The translations under genes and the position numbers were made by a program. From assembly GCF_001704275.1 (NCBI RefSeq), contig NZ_CP011533.1, forward strand, positions 8,866,001 through 8,930,000: 64,000 nt of DNA. Reading direction: 5' to 3'. Below the pieces are notes generated by a model. The model did not search any database. It was not told where the DNA came from and worked only from the letters and a program-made list of their open reading frames with translations. The first letter of the stretch is position 1. Every line of letters begins with the position of its first letter. This DNA is from Streptomyces noursei ATCC 11455. GTDB lineage: Bacteria; Actinomycetota; Actinomycetes; Streptomycetales; Streptomycetaceae. This document shows positions 35,378-43,980 of the stretch, piece after piece.

Positions 35378-35426
35378 ACTGCCCCGTGCACCAGGGCACT
35401 GACGGGCGCAACGTGCCCGTACTTAC

Positions 35427-35906
35427 ATGGGTGGTGCCATGGTGTCTGCCGACCGGCTACCGGCCTTCGCGGCCGTGTCGTTCCTGCTGATCGTGGTCCC
35501 GGGGCCCAGCGTGCTGTTCGTGATCGGGCGGGCGCTGGCGCAGGGGCGGCGCGCCGCGTTGACCACGGTGGTGGGCAACACCCTGGGCGCCCATGTGCTC
35601 ATCGTGGCCGTGGCCGTGGCCGTGGCCCTGGGGACCGGGGCCGTCGTGGAGCGCTCCGTCGTGGTCTTCAAGCTGCCGCAGTTCGTCGACCGCGGCCAGG
35701 GGCACGTCGCCGGGCAGATGCTGCTGCTCGGACTGGTCTTCAACGTCATCGCGATGGCCTCCGACAGCGTGTGGGGGCTGGTCGCGGCCACCGCGCGGAC
35801 GTGGTTCGCCCGGTCGCCCCGGCGGCTCTCGCCGGTCGGCGGGGCCGGCGGGCTCACGATGATCGGCCTGGGCGTGACGGTGGCCGTCACGGGCCGCAAG
35901 GACTGA
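35427..35906 (+). pseudogene. LysE/RhtB-family exporter with in-frame internal deletion
   Basis: 159 codons from ATG 35427 (ATG 35439 is an alternative). The start LPAFAAVSFLLIVVPGPSVL and the GRALAQGRRAALTTVVGNTLGA helix are typical of LysE exporters, and LPQFVDRGQGHVAGQML to the C-terminus is also typical. But ERSVVVF is joined directly to KLPQFVDRG, so the family's third helix, its cytoplasmic loop and the GFLVGLTNPK region (about 50 residues) are absent. The frame is kept; transport function is doubtful. Confidence 0.75.
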
Positions 35907-35936
35907 GCGGCCCCGCCCGCCCCACCGCGGTGGGCG

Positions 35937-36392
35937 TCAGGCGTAGAAGCGGGACAGGCTCTGCAGGACGCAGGCCGGCTTCGACCCACCCTCGATCTCG
36001 ACGGTGCCGTCGACGGTGACCTGGACGCCGTCGGGCACGTCGTCGACGGCGGTCAGTCGCGCGGCGAGCCGCAGCCGGGAGCCCACCGGGACGGGCGCGG
36101 GGAACCGTACCTTGTTCAGCCCGTAGTTGACCTTGGTGGTGACGCCGTGGACGTCGAGGAGCCCGGTGAACAGCTGGATGAAGAGGGCGAGCGTCAGATG
36201 GCCGTGCGCGATCGGCGTCCCGAACGGGCCGTCCGCGGCCCGCTCGGGGTCCACGTGGATCCACTGGTGGTCGTCGGTGGCGTCGGCGAAGCCGTTGATC
36301 CGGTCCTGGGTGACGGTGATCCAGTCGCTGCTGCCCAGAGCGCTGCCGGCGAGCCGCTTGAGGGCGTCGAGTCCGTTGACGGTGACGGTCAT
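35937..36392 (-). CDS. MaoC-type hydratase (CouM-like)
   Basis: 151 residues, single hot-dog domain with the MaoC hydratase motif FADATDDHQWIHVDPERA (catalytic Asp and His) and TPIAHGHLTLALFIQL. In the hydroxycinnamate operon it would hydrate the side-chain double bond of the cinnamoyl-CoA. ATG 36392 follows CAGGAGACC. Last gene of a four-gene minus-strand operon. Confidence 0.85.
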   Translation of the reverse strand: MTVTVNGLDALKRLAGSALGSSDWITVTQDRINGFADATDDHQWIHVDPERAADGPFGTPIAHGHLTLALFIQLFTGLLDVHGVTTKVNYGLNKVRFPAPVPVGSRLRLAARLTAVDDVPDGVQVTVDGTVEIEGGSKPACVLQSLSRFYA

Positions 36393-36423
36393 GGAGGTCT
36401 CCTGAAGGCGGGCGGTGGGGTGG

Positions 36424-37929
36424 TCAGGCGTTGCCGTGCTCGGCGCGGAGCCGGTGTTTGAGGAGCTTTCCGGCGCTGGTGCGGGGCAGCTCGGCCACCA
36501 GCACGAGGGACTTCGGGATCTTGTACGTGGCGAGGTGTCCGCGGAGCGAGGCGAGCAGATCGTCCGGGCGGGGCGTGGTGCCGGGGCGCGGGACGACGAG
36601 GGCCCGGGGCGCTTCGCCCCATGTCGCGTCGGGCACGCCGATGACGGCGCACTCGGCGACGTCGGGGTGGGCGAGCAGGGCGTCCTCCACCTCGGCGGGG
36701 TACACGTTCTCACCGCCCGAGATGATCACGTCCTTGATGCGGTCGACGATGGTGAGGTAGCCGTCGGCATCGATCCGGGCGGCGTCGCCGCTGCGGAACC
36801 AGCCGTCGGTGAAGGCGGCGGCGGTCTCCTCCGGCCGTCCCCAGTAGCCCGGCATGACGTGCGGGCCGCGGACCACCACCTCGCCGGTCTCCCCGACGTC
36901 CACCGGGCTGAGGTCGGGCCGGACGACGCGTACGTCGGTGAAGAAGTGCGGCACTCCGGCGGATCCGGCCTTGGTCACCGCGTGTTCGGCGTCTAGGAAG
37001 AGGGTGCCGGGGGCCGCCTCTGTCATGCCGTAGCCCTGCAGGAAGGTCAGGCCGCGCGCCTGGTAGGCGGCGATGAGGGGGGTGGGGACGGGCGAGCCGC
37101 CGCAGTTGAGGAGGCGGAGGCTGGACAGGTCGGCCGTCGCCCAGCGCGGGTGCCGGGCGATCCGGTCGAACATGGTCGGCACCCCGAACATGGCGGTGAC
37201 CTGGTGCCGTTCGACCAGGTCGAGGGTGCCGCCCGGGTCGAAGGACTCGACCAGTACGCAGCGGCCGCCCTTGAGGAGGACCGGCAGGGCGAGCATGTTC
37301 AGCGCCGCGGTGTGGAACAGCGGTGCGGCCACCAGGGCGGTCTCGTCGGCCAGCAGATCGAGGTCGACCAGGACGTTGACGGCGTTCCAGGTGAGGTTGC
37401 CGTGGGTGAGCATCGCGCCCTTGGGACGGCCGGTCGTCCCGGAGGTGTACATGATGAGGGCGAGGTCGTCGTGGGTGACGGGTTCGTCGATCAGGGTGGT
37501 GGGCGCGGCGGCGAGCAGGTCCTCGTACGCGGGGCCGGCGGCCGGCAGGACCGTCCGCAGGCCGGTCGCGGCGCGGACCGCGTCCGCGAGCGCGGCGCAG
37601 CCGGGGGAGTGGAGCAGGGCGGCGGCGCCGGAATCCCGTATCTGGTGGGCGAGTTCGGGGGCGGTCAGGCGGGTGTTGAGCGGGACGAAGGCCGTGCCGA
37701 GCAGGCCGGCGGCGAAGAGGGCTTCCAGGAAGGAGGGGTGGTTGGGGCCGAGGTAGGCGACGCGGTCGCCGCGGCGGAGACCGGCGGCCCGCAGGGCGTG
37801 GGCGAGACGGGTGGTGCGCTGGTGGAGCTCGCCGTGGGTGACGGTGGAGGAGCCGTGGAGCAGGGCGGTGCGGTGCGGGGTCTTGCGGGCCCGGCGGGCG
37901 GGCCAGGACCCCAGTCCGTCGTTGCGCAT
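36424..37929 (-). CDS. Acyl-CoA synthetase (hydroxycinnamate CoA ligase, CouL-like)
   Basis: 501-residue AMP-binding enzyme: P-loop IMYTSGTTGRPKGAML, LQGYGMTEAAPG, GWFRSGDAARIDADGYL and C-terminal IISGGENVYPAEVED with the catalytic Lys in PRTSAGKLLKHRL. It would activate an aromatic or fatty acid as its CoA thioester. Context (SDR, amidohydrolase, MaoC, divergent MarR) suggests p-coumarate or ferulate, as for CouL of Rhodococcus jostii. ATG 37929 with AAGGGGAAC upstream, 11 bp after the previous stop. Confidence 0.88.
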   Translation of the reverse strand: MRNDGLGSWPARRARKTPHRTALLHGSSTVTHGELHQRTTRLAHALRAAGLRRGDRVAYLGPNHPSFLEALFAAGLLGTAFVPLNTRLTAPELAHQIRDSGAAALLHSPGCAALADAVRAATGLRTVLPAAGPAYEDLLAAAPTTLIDEPVTHDDLALIMYTSGTTGRPKGAMLTHGNLTWNAVNVLVDLDLLADETALVAAPLFHTAALNMLALPVLLKGGRCVLVESFDPGGTLDLVERHQVTAMFGVPTMFDRIARHPRWATADLSSLRLLNCGGSPVPTPLIAAYQARGLTFLQGYGMTEAAPGTLFLDAEHAVTKAGSAGVPHFFTDVRVVRPDLSPVDVGETGEVVVRGPHVMPGYWGRPEETAAAFTDGWFRSGDAARIDADGYLTIVDRIKDVIISGGENVYPAEVEDALLAHPDVAECAVIGVPDATWGEAPRALVVPRPGTTPRPDDLLASLRGHLATYKIPKSLVLVAELPRTSAGKLLKHRLRAEHGNA

Positions 37930-37940
37930 CACGTTCCCCT

Positions 37941-38828
37941 TCAGGAGCCGGAGCCGGTGAGCCCCAGCAGCCGGGCGGCATTGGTCTTGAGGATCTTCGG
38001 GCGGACCGCGTCCTTGATCGGGAGGTCGGCGAAGTCGGTGAGCCAACGGTCCGGCGTCAGGACCGGGAAGTCGGAGCCGAAGAGCACCTTGTCCTTGAGC
38101 AACGAGTTGGCATACCGGACCAGTTGGGGCGGGAAGTACTTCGGCGACCAGCCGGACAGGTCGATGTGGACGCCCGGTTTGTGGGTGGCCACGGCCAGCG
38201 CCTCGTCCTGCCACGGGAACGACGGATGGGCCAGGATGACCTTCAGATGCGGGAAGTCGACGGCGACGTCGTCGACGTGCAGCGGGTTGGAGTACTTCAG
38301 CCGGATGCCGCCGCCGCCCGGGACGCCGGCCCCGATGCCGGTCTGGCCGGTGTGGAACAGCGCGATGGTGCCGGTCTCCTCGATCACCTCGTACAGGCCG
38401 TAGGCGAGCCGGTCGTTGGGGAAGAACCCCTGGATGCTGGGGTGGAACTTGAAGCCCCGCACGCCGTACTCCTCGACCAGGCGGCGGGCCTGCCGCACTC
38501 CGGCGCGGCCCCGGAAGGGGTCGACGGACGCGAACGGGATCAGCACGTCGGGATGGGCGGCGGCGGCCTCGGCGATCTCCTCGTTGGGCACCGGGGCGGT
38601 GCCGGTGGCGTGTTCGGCGTCCACCGTGAAGATCACCGCGGCCATTCTGCGCTCCCGGTAGTAGGCCGCCGTCTCCCGGAGCGTCGGTTTCCGGGCGCCC
38701 CGGACCTTGAAGTACGCGCTGGAGGCGTCGTGCAGCTCGGCCGGCAGCGATGCCTGCCCGCGGGCGGAGACCTCGCAGTGGGTGTGCACGTCGATCGCGG
38801 TGAGCGAGGCCGGGTCGATGCCGGTCAT
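37941..38828 (-). CDS. Amidohydrolase family protein (CouO-like)
   Basis: 295 residues of the amidohydrolase_2 (ACMSD-like) family. Metal ligands AIDVHTHCEV (HxH), KFHPSIQGF, LFHTGQTG, LAHPSFPWQDEAL and the late Asp in LFGSDFPVLTPDRW are present. In the R. jostii cou pathway a homologous hydrolase cleaves the 3-oxo-3-arylpropionyl-CoA intermediate to the hydroxybenzoate and acetyl-CoA. The start overlaps the SDR stop (ATGA), so the genes are coupled. Confidence 0.85.
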   Translation of the reverse strand: MTGIDPASLTAIDVHTHCEVSARGQASLPAELHDASSAYFKVRGARKPTLRETAAYYRERRMAAVIFTVDAEHATGTAPVPNEEIAEAAAAHPDVLIPFASVDPFRGRAGVRQARRLVEEYGVRGFKFHPSIQGFFPNDRLAYGLYEVIEETGTIALFHTGQTGIGAGVPGGGGIRLKYSNPLHVDDVAVDFPHLKVILAHPSFPWQDEALAVATHKPGVHIDLSGWSPKYFPPQLVRYANSLLKDKVLFGSDFPVLTPDRWLTDFADLPIKDAVRPKILKTNAARLLGLTGSGS

Positions 38829-39754
38829 CGGGCCTCCGGGAGTTCGGGGGCGGGGATGCCGACGGTCTGCGGGGTGCGGCCGACCGAGGTGGGCCAGGCG
38901 GTGGCGATCGTCTCCGGGGTCCAACCGCCGTCGGCGTACGCGGTCGCGATCTCCTGCGGGTGCGACCACAGGGCGAGCTTGTCCCCGCCGATGCCGAGGC
39001 ACTGTCCGGTGATCCCGCGGGCCGCGTCGGAGGCGAGGAAGGGCACGAGGGCGGCGCAGTCCTCGGGGGTGCCGAACCCCTCGCCCTTGCGCAGCGCGTC
39101 CGGCAGTGGCTCGCCCCGCCGCATCGCCTCGACGTACGGGGCGAACGCGGGGATGGTCTCGGTCATGGCGGTGGCGGCGACCGGCACGACGGCGTTGACG
39201 GTGATGCCCGATCCGGCCAGTTCCATCGACCAGGTGCGGGCCATGGCCGCGATTCCGGCCTTGGCCGCCGCGTAGTTGGTCTGCCCGATGTTGCCGCGCT
39301 GGCCCGCGGGCGAGCCGACCAGCACCAGGCTGCCGCCCTCGCCCTGTGCGCGCATCCGGACGGCGGCGGCCCGGGCACAGGTGAAAGTGCCCCGCAGATG
39401 CGTGGTGACGACGGCGTCGAAGTCGTCGTCGGTCATCTTCCACAGCATCCGGTCGCGCAGGATGCCGGCGTTGGTGACCAGTACGTCCAGCCGGCCGAAG
39501 GTGTCCACGGCGCGGGCGACCAGTCGGTCGGCGGCCTCGGCGGTCCCGACCGCCACGGTCTCGGCGACCGCCTTCCCGCCCGCCTCGGCGAGGGTGGCAA
39601 CCGCCCGTCGGGCGACGGCGGCGTCGAGGTCGTTGACGACGACGGCGGCGCCCGCAGCGGCGAGCGCGGTGGCGTAGGCGAGGCCGAGCCCGCGGCCGGA
39701 GCCGGTGACCACGGCGACCTTGCCGGTGAGATCGACGGATGAGGGGTGCGACAC
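38825..39754 (-). CDS. SDR-family dehydrogenase (CouN-like)
   Basis: 309 residues: TGSGRGLGLAYA cofactor motif, TNAGILRD, catalytic Ser in VLVGSPAGQRGN and NYAAAKAGIAAMA. The long C-terminus (GDKLALWSHPQEIATAYADGG) is that of the multifunctional-enzyme type 2/HSD17B4-like acyl-CoA dehydrogenases, which oxidise 3-hydroxyacyl-CoA. First gene of the minus operon; GTG 39754 follows AGAAGGGA. Confidence 0.85.
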   Translation of the reverse strand: MSHPSSVDLTGKVAVVTGSGRGLGLAYATALAAAGAAVVVNDLDAAVARRAVATLAEAGGKAVAETVAVGTAEAADRLVARAVDTFGRLDVLVTNAGILRDRMLWKMTDDDFDAVVTTHLRGTFTCARAAAVRMRAQGEGGSLVLVGSPAGQRGNIGQTNYAAAKAGIAAMARTWSMELAGSGITVNAVVPVAATAMTETIPAFAPYVEAMRRGEPLPDALRKGEGFGTPEDCAALVPFLASDAARGITGQCLGIGGDKLALWSHPQEIATAYADGGWTPETIATAWPTSVGRTPQTVGIPAPELPEAR

Positions 39755-39852
39755 GGTAAGTCCCTTCTCTGAGCGGGGAGTTGCGCAATCCGGCGGCGGC
39801 ATCGGAGAGCCGGGCTCGATCCGCGCCGAACCGCCATGTGGAAGCTAAGACC

Positions 39853-39880
39853 AATAATTGTTGACGTCAATGGTTGTCGG
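39853..39880. promoter_or_regulatory. Operator/promoter region between the cou-like operon and its MarR gene
   Basis: A perfect 10-bp palindrome TTGACGTCAA at 39861-39870 lies in an AT-rich stretch. On the minus strand TTGACG (39870-39865) is followed 17 bp later by TAGCTT, a reasonable promoter for the operon, so the palindrome overlaps the -35 box. Likely binding site of the divergent MarR regulator. Confidence 0.65.
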
Positions 39881-39955
39881 CGACATCAGTTTTCGCCATG
39901 CTGGAGCACACACACCGCGCACCGGTCCCCGGGGGCCTCGAACAGGGAGCACGCC

Positions 39956-40456
39956 ATCACCAGCCAGCGACCGCACGCCCGCAAGCCGGAACCCGTCGAC
40001 GCCGACCAACCCTGGATGCGGGGCCTGCACTCCGACACCGGCTATCTCCTCTACCGGCTCGGCCTGCGCTCCGGGCAGCTGTTCAACGCCGCGCTCCAGG
40101 AGTCCGGGGTACGGCTGCGCCATTACGCACTGCTGCGCTACCTCGCCACCGTCGAGGGCGCCCCGCAACGCGAGTTGAGCACCCGCCTCGGCTACGACCC
40201 CAGCGCCATCGTCGGCCTCGTCGACGACCTGGCGGCCCTCGGATTCGTCGAGCGTGGCCCCGCCCCCGGCGACCGGCGCAGTCGCATCGTGGTCCTCACC
40301 GACGACGGCCGGACATTCCTGCGCGACACCGACCTGATGAGCCGTCGAGTCACCGACGAACTGCTCCAACCGCTGTCCGAGGACCAACGGCGCACCCTGC
40401 ACGCGCTCCTGCAGCGCACCTCGGACCCCGACCCGAATGGGCCTGATCCGGCCTGA
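39956..40456 (+). CDS. MarR-family regulator (CouR-like), probable non-AUG start
   Basis: About 166 residues; MarR fold with YLLYRLGLRSGQLFNAAL, REL/SAIVGLVDDLAALGFV recognition helix and the GDRRSRIVVLTDDG wing. Divergent from the cou-like operon. The start is a problem: ATG 39836 overlaps the operator and lacks a ribosome-binding site, ATG 40016 has none either. GGGAG lies six bases before an in-frame ATC at 39956, giving an N-terminus ITSQRPHARKPEPVD that looks natural. The ATC start is proposed, not proven. Confidence 0.78.
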   Translation: MTSQRPHARKPEPVDADQPWMRGLHSDTGYLLYRLGLRSGQLFNAALQESGVRLRHYALLRYLATVEGAPQRELSTRLGYDPSAIVGLVDDLAALGFVERGPAPGDRRSRIVVLTDDGRTFLRDTDLMSRRVTDELLQPLSEDQRRTLHALLQRTSDPDPNGPDPA

Positions 40457-40536
40457 TCCGGCGATCTGACGCACGCGGGCCGCACCGCCGCGGCCACCGT
40501 CCCTCCCGCAGTTCCGACCGAGGAGGAAGTCCGCCC

Positions 40537-41949
40537 GTGAAGCACCGCACCCCCACCCCGCGCGGGGCCACCGTCCTGGCCGCCGCCCTGCTCGCCGTCG
40601 GCACCCTCGGTGCCACCGCGCCGGCGCACGCCGCCGGGCAGCCCGTCCACCTCGAAGGCACGCTGCCCTCCGGCGCCGGCTACGTGCTCGACGTACCGGC
40701 CCGCTGGCGCGGCACCCTGCTGCTCTTCAGCCACGGATACCGTCCGTCGGGCACCGCCAATCCGGCCCAGGACGCACCCGACGACACCACCAGGAAGCTG
40801 CTCCTCGCCGAGGGCTACGCGCTCGCCGGTTCCTCCTACGCCACCACCGGCTGGGCCGTCGAACAGGCCGTGCCCGACCAGCTCGTCACCCTCGACACCT
40901 TCGCCACGAAGGTCGGCAGGGCCCGCCGCACCCTCGCCTGGGGCCAGTCCTACGGCGGCCTGGTGACCACCGCCCTCGCCGAACGCCACCCCGACCGCAT
41001 CGACGGGTCACTGTCCACCTGCGGCCTCGTCCAAGGCGGCGTCGCCAACTGGAACTCCACCCTCGACCCGGCCTTCGCCCTGAAGACGCTGCTCGCCCCC
41101 GGTGCGGACATCCCGCTGACCGGCCTGCGCGACCCGGCCCGTGCCCGCTCCGCGGCACGGGCCCTGACCCGCGTCGTCACCCGGGCCCAGGGCAGCGCCG
41201 CCGGTCGCGCCCGGACCGCCCTGGCCGCCGCCCTGCACAACATCCCCGGCTGGAACGACCCGGCCCAGCCGCGTCCCCGTCCTACCGACTACCCGGCCCA
41301 ACAGGCCAACCAGTACCAGGCGCTGACCGGCCTGCTGGCCATGCCCGCGTTCGTCTGGCGGCAGGAGGCCGAACGCCGAGCCGGCGGCAACATGTCGTGG
41401 AACACCGGCGTGAACTACACCGCCATGCTCCGCCACTCCGCCGACCGTCAGGAGGTCAAGGCCCTCTACCAGGCCGCCGGACTGTCCCTCGCCCACGATC
41501 TCGCCACACTGGAGCAGGCCCCCAGGCTCGGCGCCGACCCCGAGGCCGTCGCCTACATGGCCGAGAACATCGCCTTCACCGGCAGGCTCCGCACACCCCA
41601 ACTCGACATCCACACCACCGGTGACGCCCTGATCCCCGTCCAGTCCGAGAGCGCCTACCGGCGCGCGGCGGCCACCGCCGGCACCACCGGCCTCCTGCGC
41701 CACGCCTACGTGGACAACGCCGGCCACTGCACCTTCACCCCCGCCGAGCGGGTCGCCGCGCTGCACACCGTCGACCGGCGGATCACCACCGGCCACTGGG
41801 GCGACACCGGCGCCGCCGCCCTCAACGCCGAGGCCCGCCGGATCGACCCCGGCGCCCAGGCTCGCTACCGCCCCTTCGCCCCGGGTCCCTACCCCCGTCC
41901 CTATGACCTCGCCCACTCCACGAACGCCCCGCGCCCGGGGCACAACTGA
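40537..41949 (+). CDS. Secreted alpha/beta hydrolase
   Basis: 470 residues with a signal peptide (about 1-33, AHA-A) and a large alpha/beta hydrolase. The oxyanion strand is LLLFSHGYRP, the nucleophile elbow LAWGQSYGGLVTTAL (Ser), the acid region TTGDALIPVQSE and the His VDNAGHCTF, so it should be active outside the cell. GTG 40537 follows GAGGAGGAAG. It is 80 bp downstream of the CouR-like gene on the same strand. A feruloyl/coumaroyl esterase role is an attractive inference from location; the fold alone does not prove it. Confidence 0.85.
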   Translation: MKHRTPTPRGATVLAAALLAVGTLGATAPAHAAGQPVHLEGTLPSGAGYVLDVPARWRGTLLLFSHGYRPSGTANPAQDAPDDTTRKLLLAEGYALAGSSYATTGWAVEQAVPDQLVTLDTFATKVGRARRTLAWGQSYGGLVTTALAERHPDRIDGSLSTCGLVQGGVANWNSTLDPAFALKTLLAPGADIPLTGLRDPARARSAARALTRVVTRAQGSAAGRARTALAAALHNIPGWNDPAQPRPRPTDYPAQQANQYQALTGLLAMPAFVWRQEAERRAGGNMSWNTGVNYTAMLRHSADRQEVKALYQAAGLSLAHDLATLEQAPRLGADPEAVAYMAENIAFTGRLRTPQLDIHTTGDALIPVQSESAYRRAAATAGTTGLLRHAYVDNAGHCTFTPAERVAALHTVDRRITTGHWGDTGAAALNAEARRIDPGAQARYRPFAPGPYPRPYDLAHSTNAPRPGHN

Positions 41950-41956
41950 CGTCTCC

Positions 41957-42307
41957 TCACTCCACGTGCCCGCAGGCGGAGCAGACGAACTGGCTCTCCT
42001 GCGTCGGATTCCCGTCCTCGTCCGTCTCCACCGTCCGGTACATGGTGCCGCCGCACTTGCCGCAGCCTCGGGTCTGAATGAGCTGGCCCATGGTCAGATC
42101 CTCCATCGGGGAGCGTGTGCGGCACCCGCCGCGCAGCGCCATCGCGTAGTCGAGCAGGACGAACGCCTCTTGCCGGCCCCGCTCACGAATGGTGATGTCG
42201 TCCGCGGTCTCACCCGTCGCCGCGACGCGACCACATCGATAACAGCAGTGCCGGTTACTCTGCGGCCCCGGCTCCAGCATCGGCAAGCCGCAGTCAGGAC
42301 AGTCCAC
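41957..42307 (-). CDS. Zinc-ribbon protein, two CxxC pairs per ribbon
   Basis: 116 residues from GTG 42307. N-terminal ribbon CPDCG...CYRCG (about residues 3-26) and C-terminal ribbon CGKCGG...CSACG (about 84-114), joined by a helical middle (RGRQEAFVLLDYAMALRGG). Resembles general nucleic-acid-binding zinc ribbons; function unknown. Its start overlaps the end of the upstream zinc-ribbon gene by 14 bp, so the two are translated together. Confidence 0.7.
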   Translation of the reverse strand: MDCPDCGLPMLEPGPQSNRHCCYRCGRVAATGETADDITIRERGRQEAFVLLDYAMALRGGCRTRSPMEDLTMGQLIQTRGCGKCGGTMYRTVETDEDGNPTQESQFVCSACGHVE

Positions 42308-42557
42308 TGTCGGCCTCCTTGACGAATCCGCACCGCGCGCAGACGGAGATCGGGCGCCCGTCCCGATCGCGCTGGCCCCACATGGTGTTCCGGCACTGCG
42401 GGCAGCCGCTGGTGTGGATGCCGCGTGGTCCGAGCGGCGGCGGCTCGGGCGTGGACTCCACATAGGCGATGATCAGCGCCCGGTCCCGCTCGCTGTTCCC
42501 TGCCATACGTAGCAGGTTCGCCAGCCGCGACCGCGCTTCGTCGGCGAAGATCCCCAT
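42294..42557 (-). CDS. Small zinc-ribbon protein
   Basis: 87 residues from ATG 42557: helical N-terminus (FADEARSRLANLLRMAGNSERDR) and one C-terminal ribbon CPQC...CARC. The longer frame upstream was rejected because it runs over the promoter of the neighbouring gene. Paired with the second zinc-ribbon gene through a 14-bp overlap. Confidence 0.65.
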   Translation of the reverse strand: MGIFADEARSRLANLLRMAGNSERDRALIIAYVESTPEPPPLGPRGIHTSGCPQCRNTMWGQRDRDGRPISVCARCGFVKEADSGLS

Positions 42558-42720
42558 GGCGCGGAGGGTATCGGGCGCGCGCCCCCGAAACGACGACCTC
42601 CCCCGGAGTGCACTCGAACAGTTGAGATGACCAAGCCGCCCCAGATGTAAGTCAGTTGCTTGACTTATGACCGGGCCCGGCGTTGACTGCTCCCCGGCCC
42701 CAGGGCGAAGGGAGACGGCG

Positions 42721-43152
42721 GTGAGCCACGGCAACGGCGGCCCTGTACGGGCCTATCCGCTTTCCGTACCGGGTGCGTTGGAGGCGCCCGCGGAGTGGGC
42801 GGAGCTGCGCGCCGCCTGCCCGGTGGCTCCGGTCACCCTGCCCAGCGGTGACCGGGCCGCGCCGCTCACCCGCTATGCCGACGTCAAGCAGGTGCTGTCC
42901 GACCCCCGCTGCACCCGCCGGTGGGACGCGGAGGGCGCGGCCCGCATCTCCGCCGATGAGTCCGGCGGGGTCTTCAACGGCTCGATGGCCGAGTCGCTCA
43001 ACGGCGCCGGCCGGCAACGGTGGCGGATGGTCGTGCTCGACGTGCTGCTGCGCCGCCTGCCCGGCCTCGAACTGGCCGTGGCCCCGGACGCGTTGCGCCG
43101 TGTCGAGGGGCTGGTCGTCGGTGGTCTGTGCGAGGTGCCGGTCCGATGGTGA
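42721..43152 (+). pseudogene. Cytochrome P450 with large in-frame internal deletion
   Basis: 143 codons from GTG 42721 (GGGAG upstream). Residues 1-98 are a P450 N-terminus (LTRYADVKQVLSDPRCTRRW, the NGAGRQRWRM helix C region), and the remainder VVLDVLLRRLPGLELAV to GLVVGGLCEVPVRW is a P450 C-terminus. The I-helix, ExxR and haem-Cys segments are gone, about 250 residues. The frame is intact and still overlaps the TetR start at ATGGTGA, but the product cannot be a P450. Confidence 0.8.
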
Positions 43153-43793
43153 AGGGGTCCGCCAAGGCCGCCCGTTCCGCGGAGACCCGGGAGGTCATCC
43201 TCACCGCGGCGGAGCGCCTGTTCGCCGAGCACGGCGTGTTCGTCGTCTCCAACCGGCAGATCAGTGAGGCCGCCGGGCAGGGCAACAACGCCGCGGTCGG
43301 CTATCACTTCGGCACCAAGACCGACCTGATCCGGGCCATCGTCCGCCGGCACGCCGAGCCGATCGACGCACTGCGGGTGCGCATGCTGGCCAGGGCCGGT
43401 GCCTCGCGCGAGGTGCGGGACTGGGTGGCCTGCCTGGTCCGGCCGGGCGCCCAGCACCTGAGCTGCCTGGGCGCCCCGACCTGGTACGCGCGGTTCGCCG
43501 CCCAGCTGATGACCGACCCCGTCCTGCGCGAGCTGATGATCGACGAGGCGTTCGGCCCGTCCATCGTGCACAGCCTCGACGGCCTCAACCGGTGCCTGCC
43601 CGATCTGCCGCCTGCCGTCCGACTCGAACGCGGCGACATGGCACGACAGTTGATGGTGCACACGCTCGCCGAGCGGGAACGTGCGCTCGCCGACGGCACT
43701 CCCACCGTCCACGCCGACTGGGACGCCTACGTGGACGGGCTCATCGACGCGATCACCGGCCTCTGGCGCGCCCCCGCGACGACCGCGGCCTGA
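43146..43793 (+). CDS. TetR-family regulator
   Basis: 215 residues. HTH: TREVILTAAERLFAEHGVFV and SNRQISEAAGQGNNAAVGYHFGTKTDLI; C-terminal helical ligand domain. ATG 43146 overlaps the end of the P450 remnant, so it was once (and may still be) translationally coupled to it. The palindrome TTACGTAA before the oxidase operon 190 bp downstream is a possible target site. Confidence 0.88.
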   Translation: MVKGSAKAARSAETREVILTAAERLFAEHGVFVVSNRQISEAAGQGNNAAVGYHFGTKTDLIRAIVRRHAEPIDALRVRMLARAGASREVRDWVACLVRPGAQHLSCLGAPTWYARFAAQLMTDPVLRELMIDEAFGPSIVHSLDGLNRCLPDLPPAVRLERGDMARQLMVHTLAERERALADGTPTVHADWDAYVDGLIDAITGLWRAPATTAA

Positions 43794-43980
43794 CCGCGCC
43801 CGCATCCGGCCCGGCGCGCCGCAACCGTGCGCCTCGCACCCGCCATCCGACTGGCGGAGCGATGCCACCCGTCCGGCCGTACCAGGCGGCCGGCCCGGCT
43901 CGCCGGGGCGGTGCATCGGGGTGAACGCGCCCCCCATTAGGACGCAGTGGGATCGCCGGGCAAGTCGGAGATAACGACTA

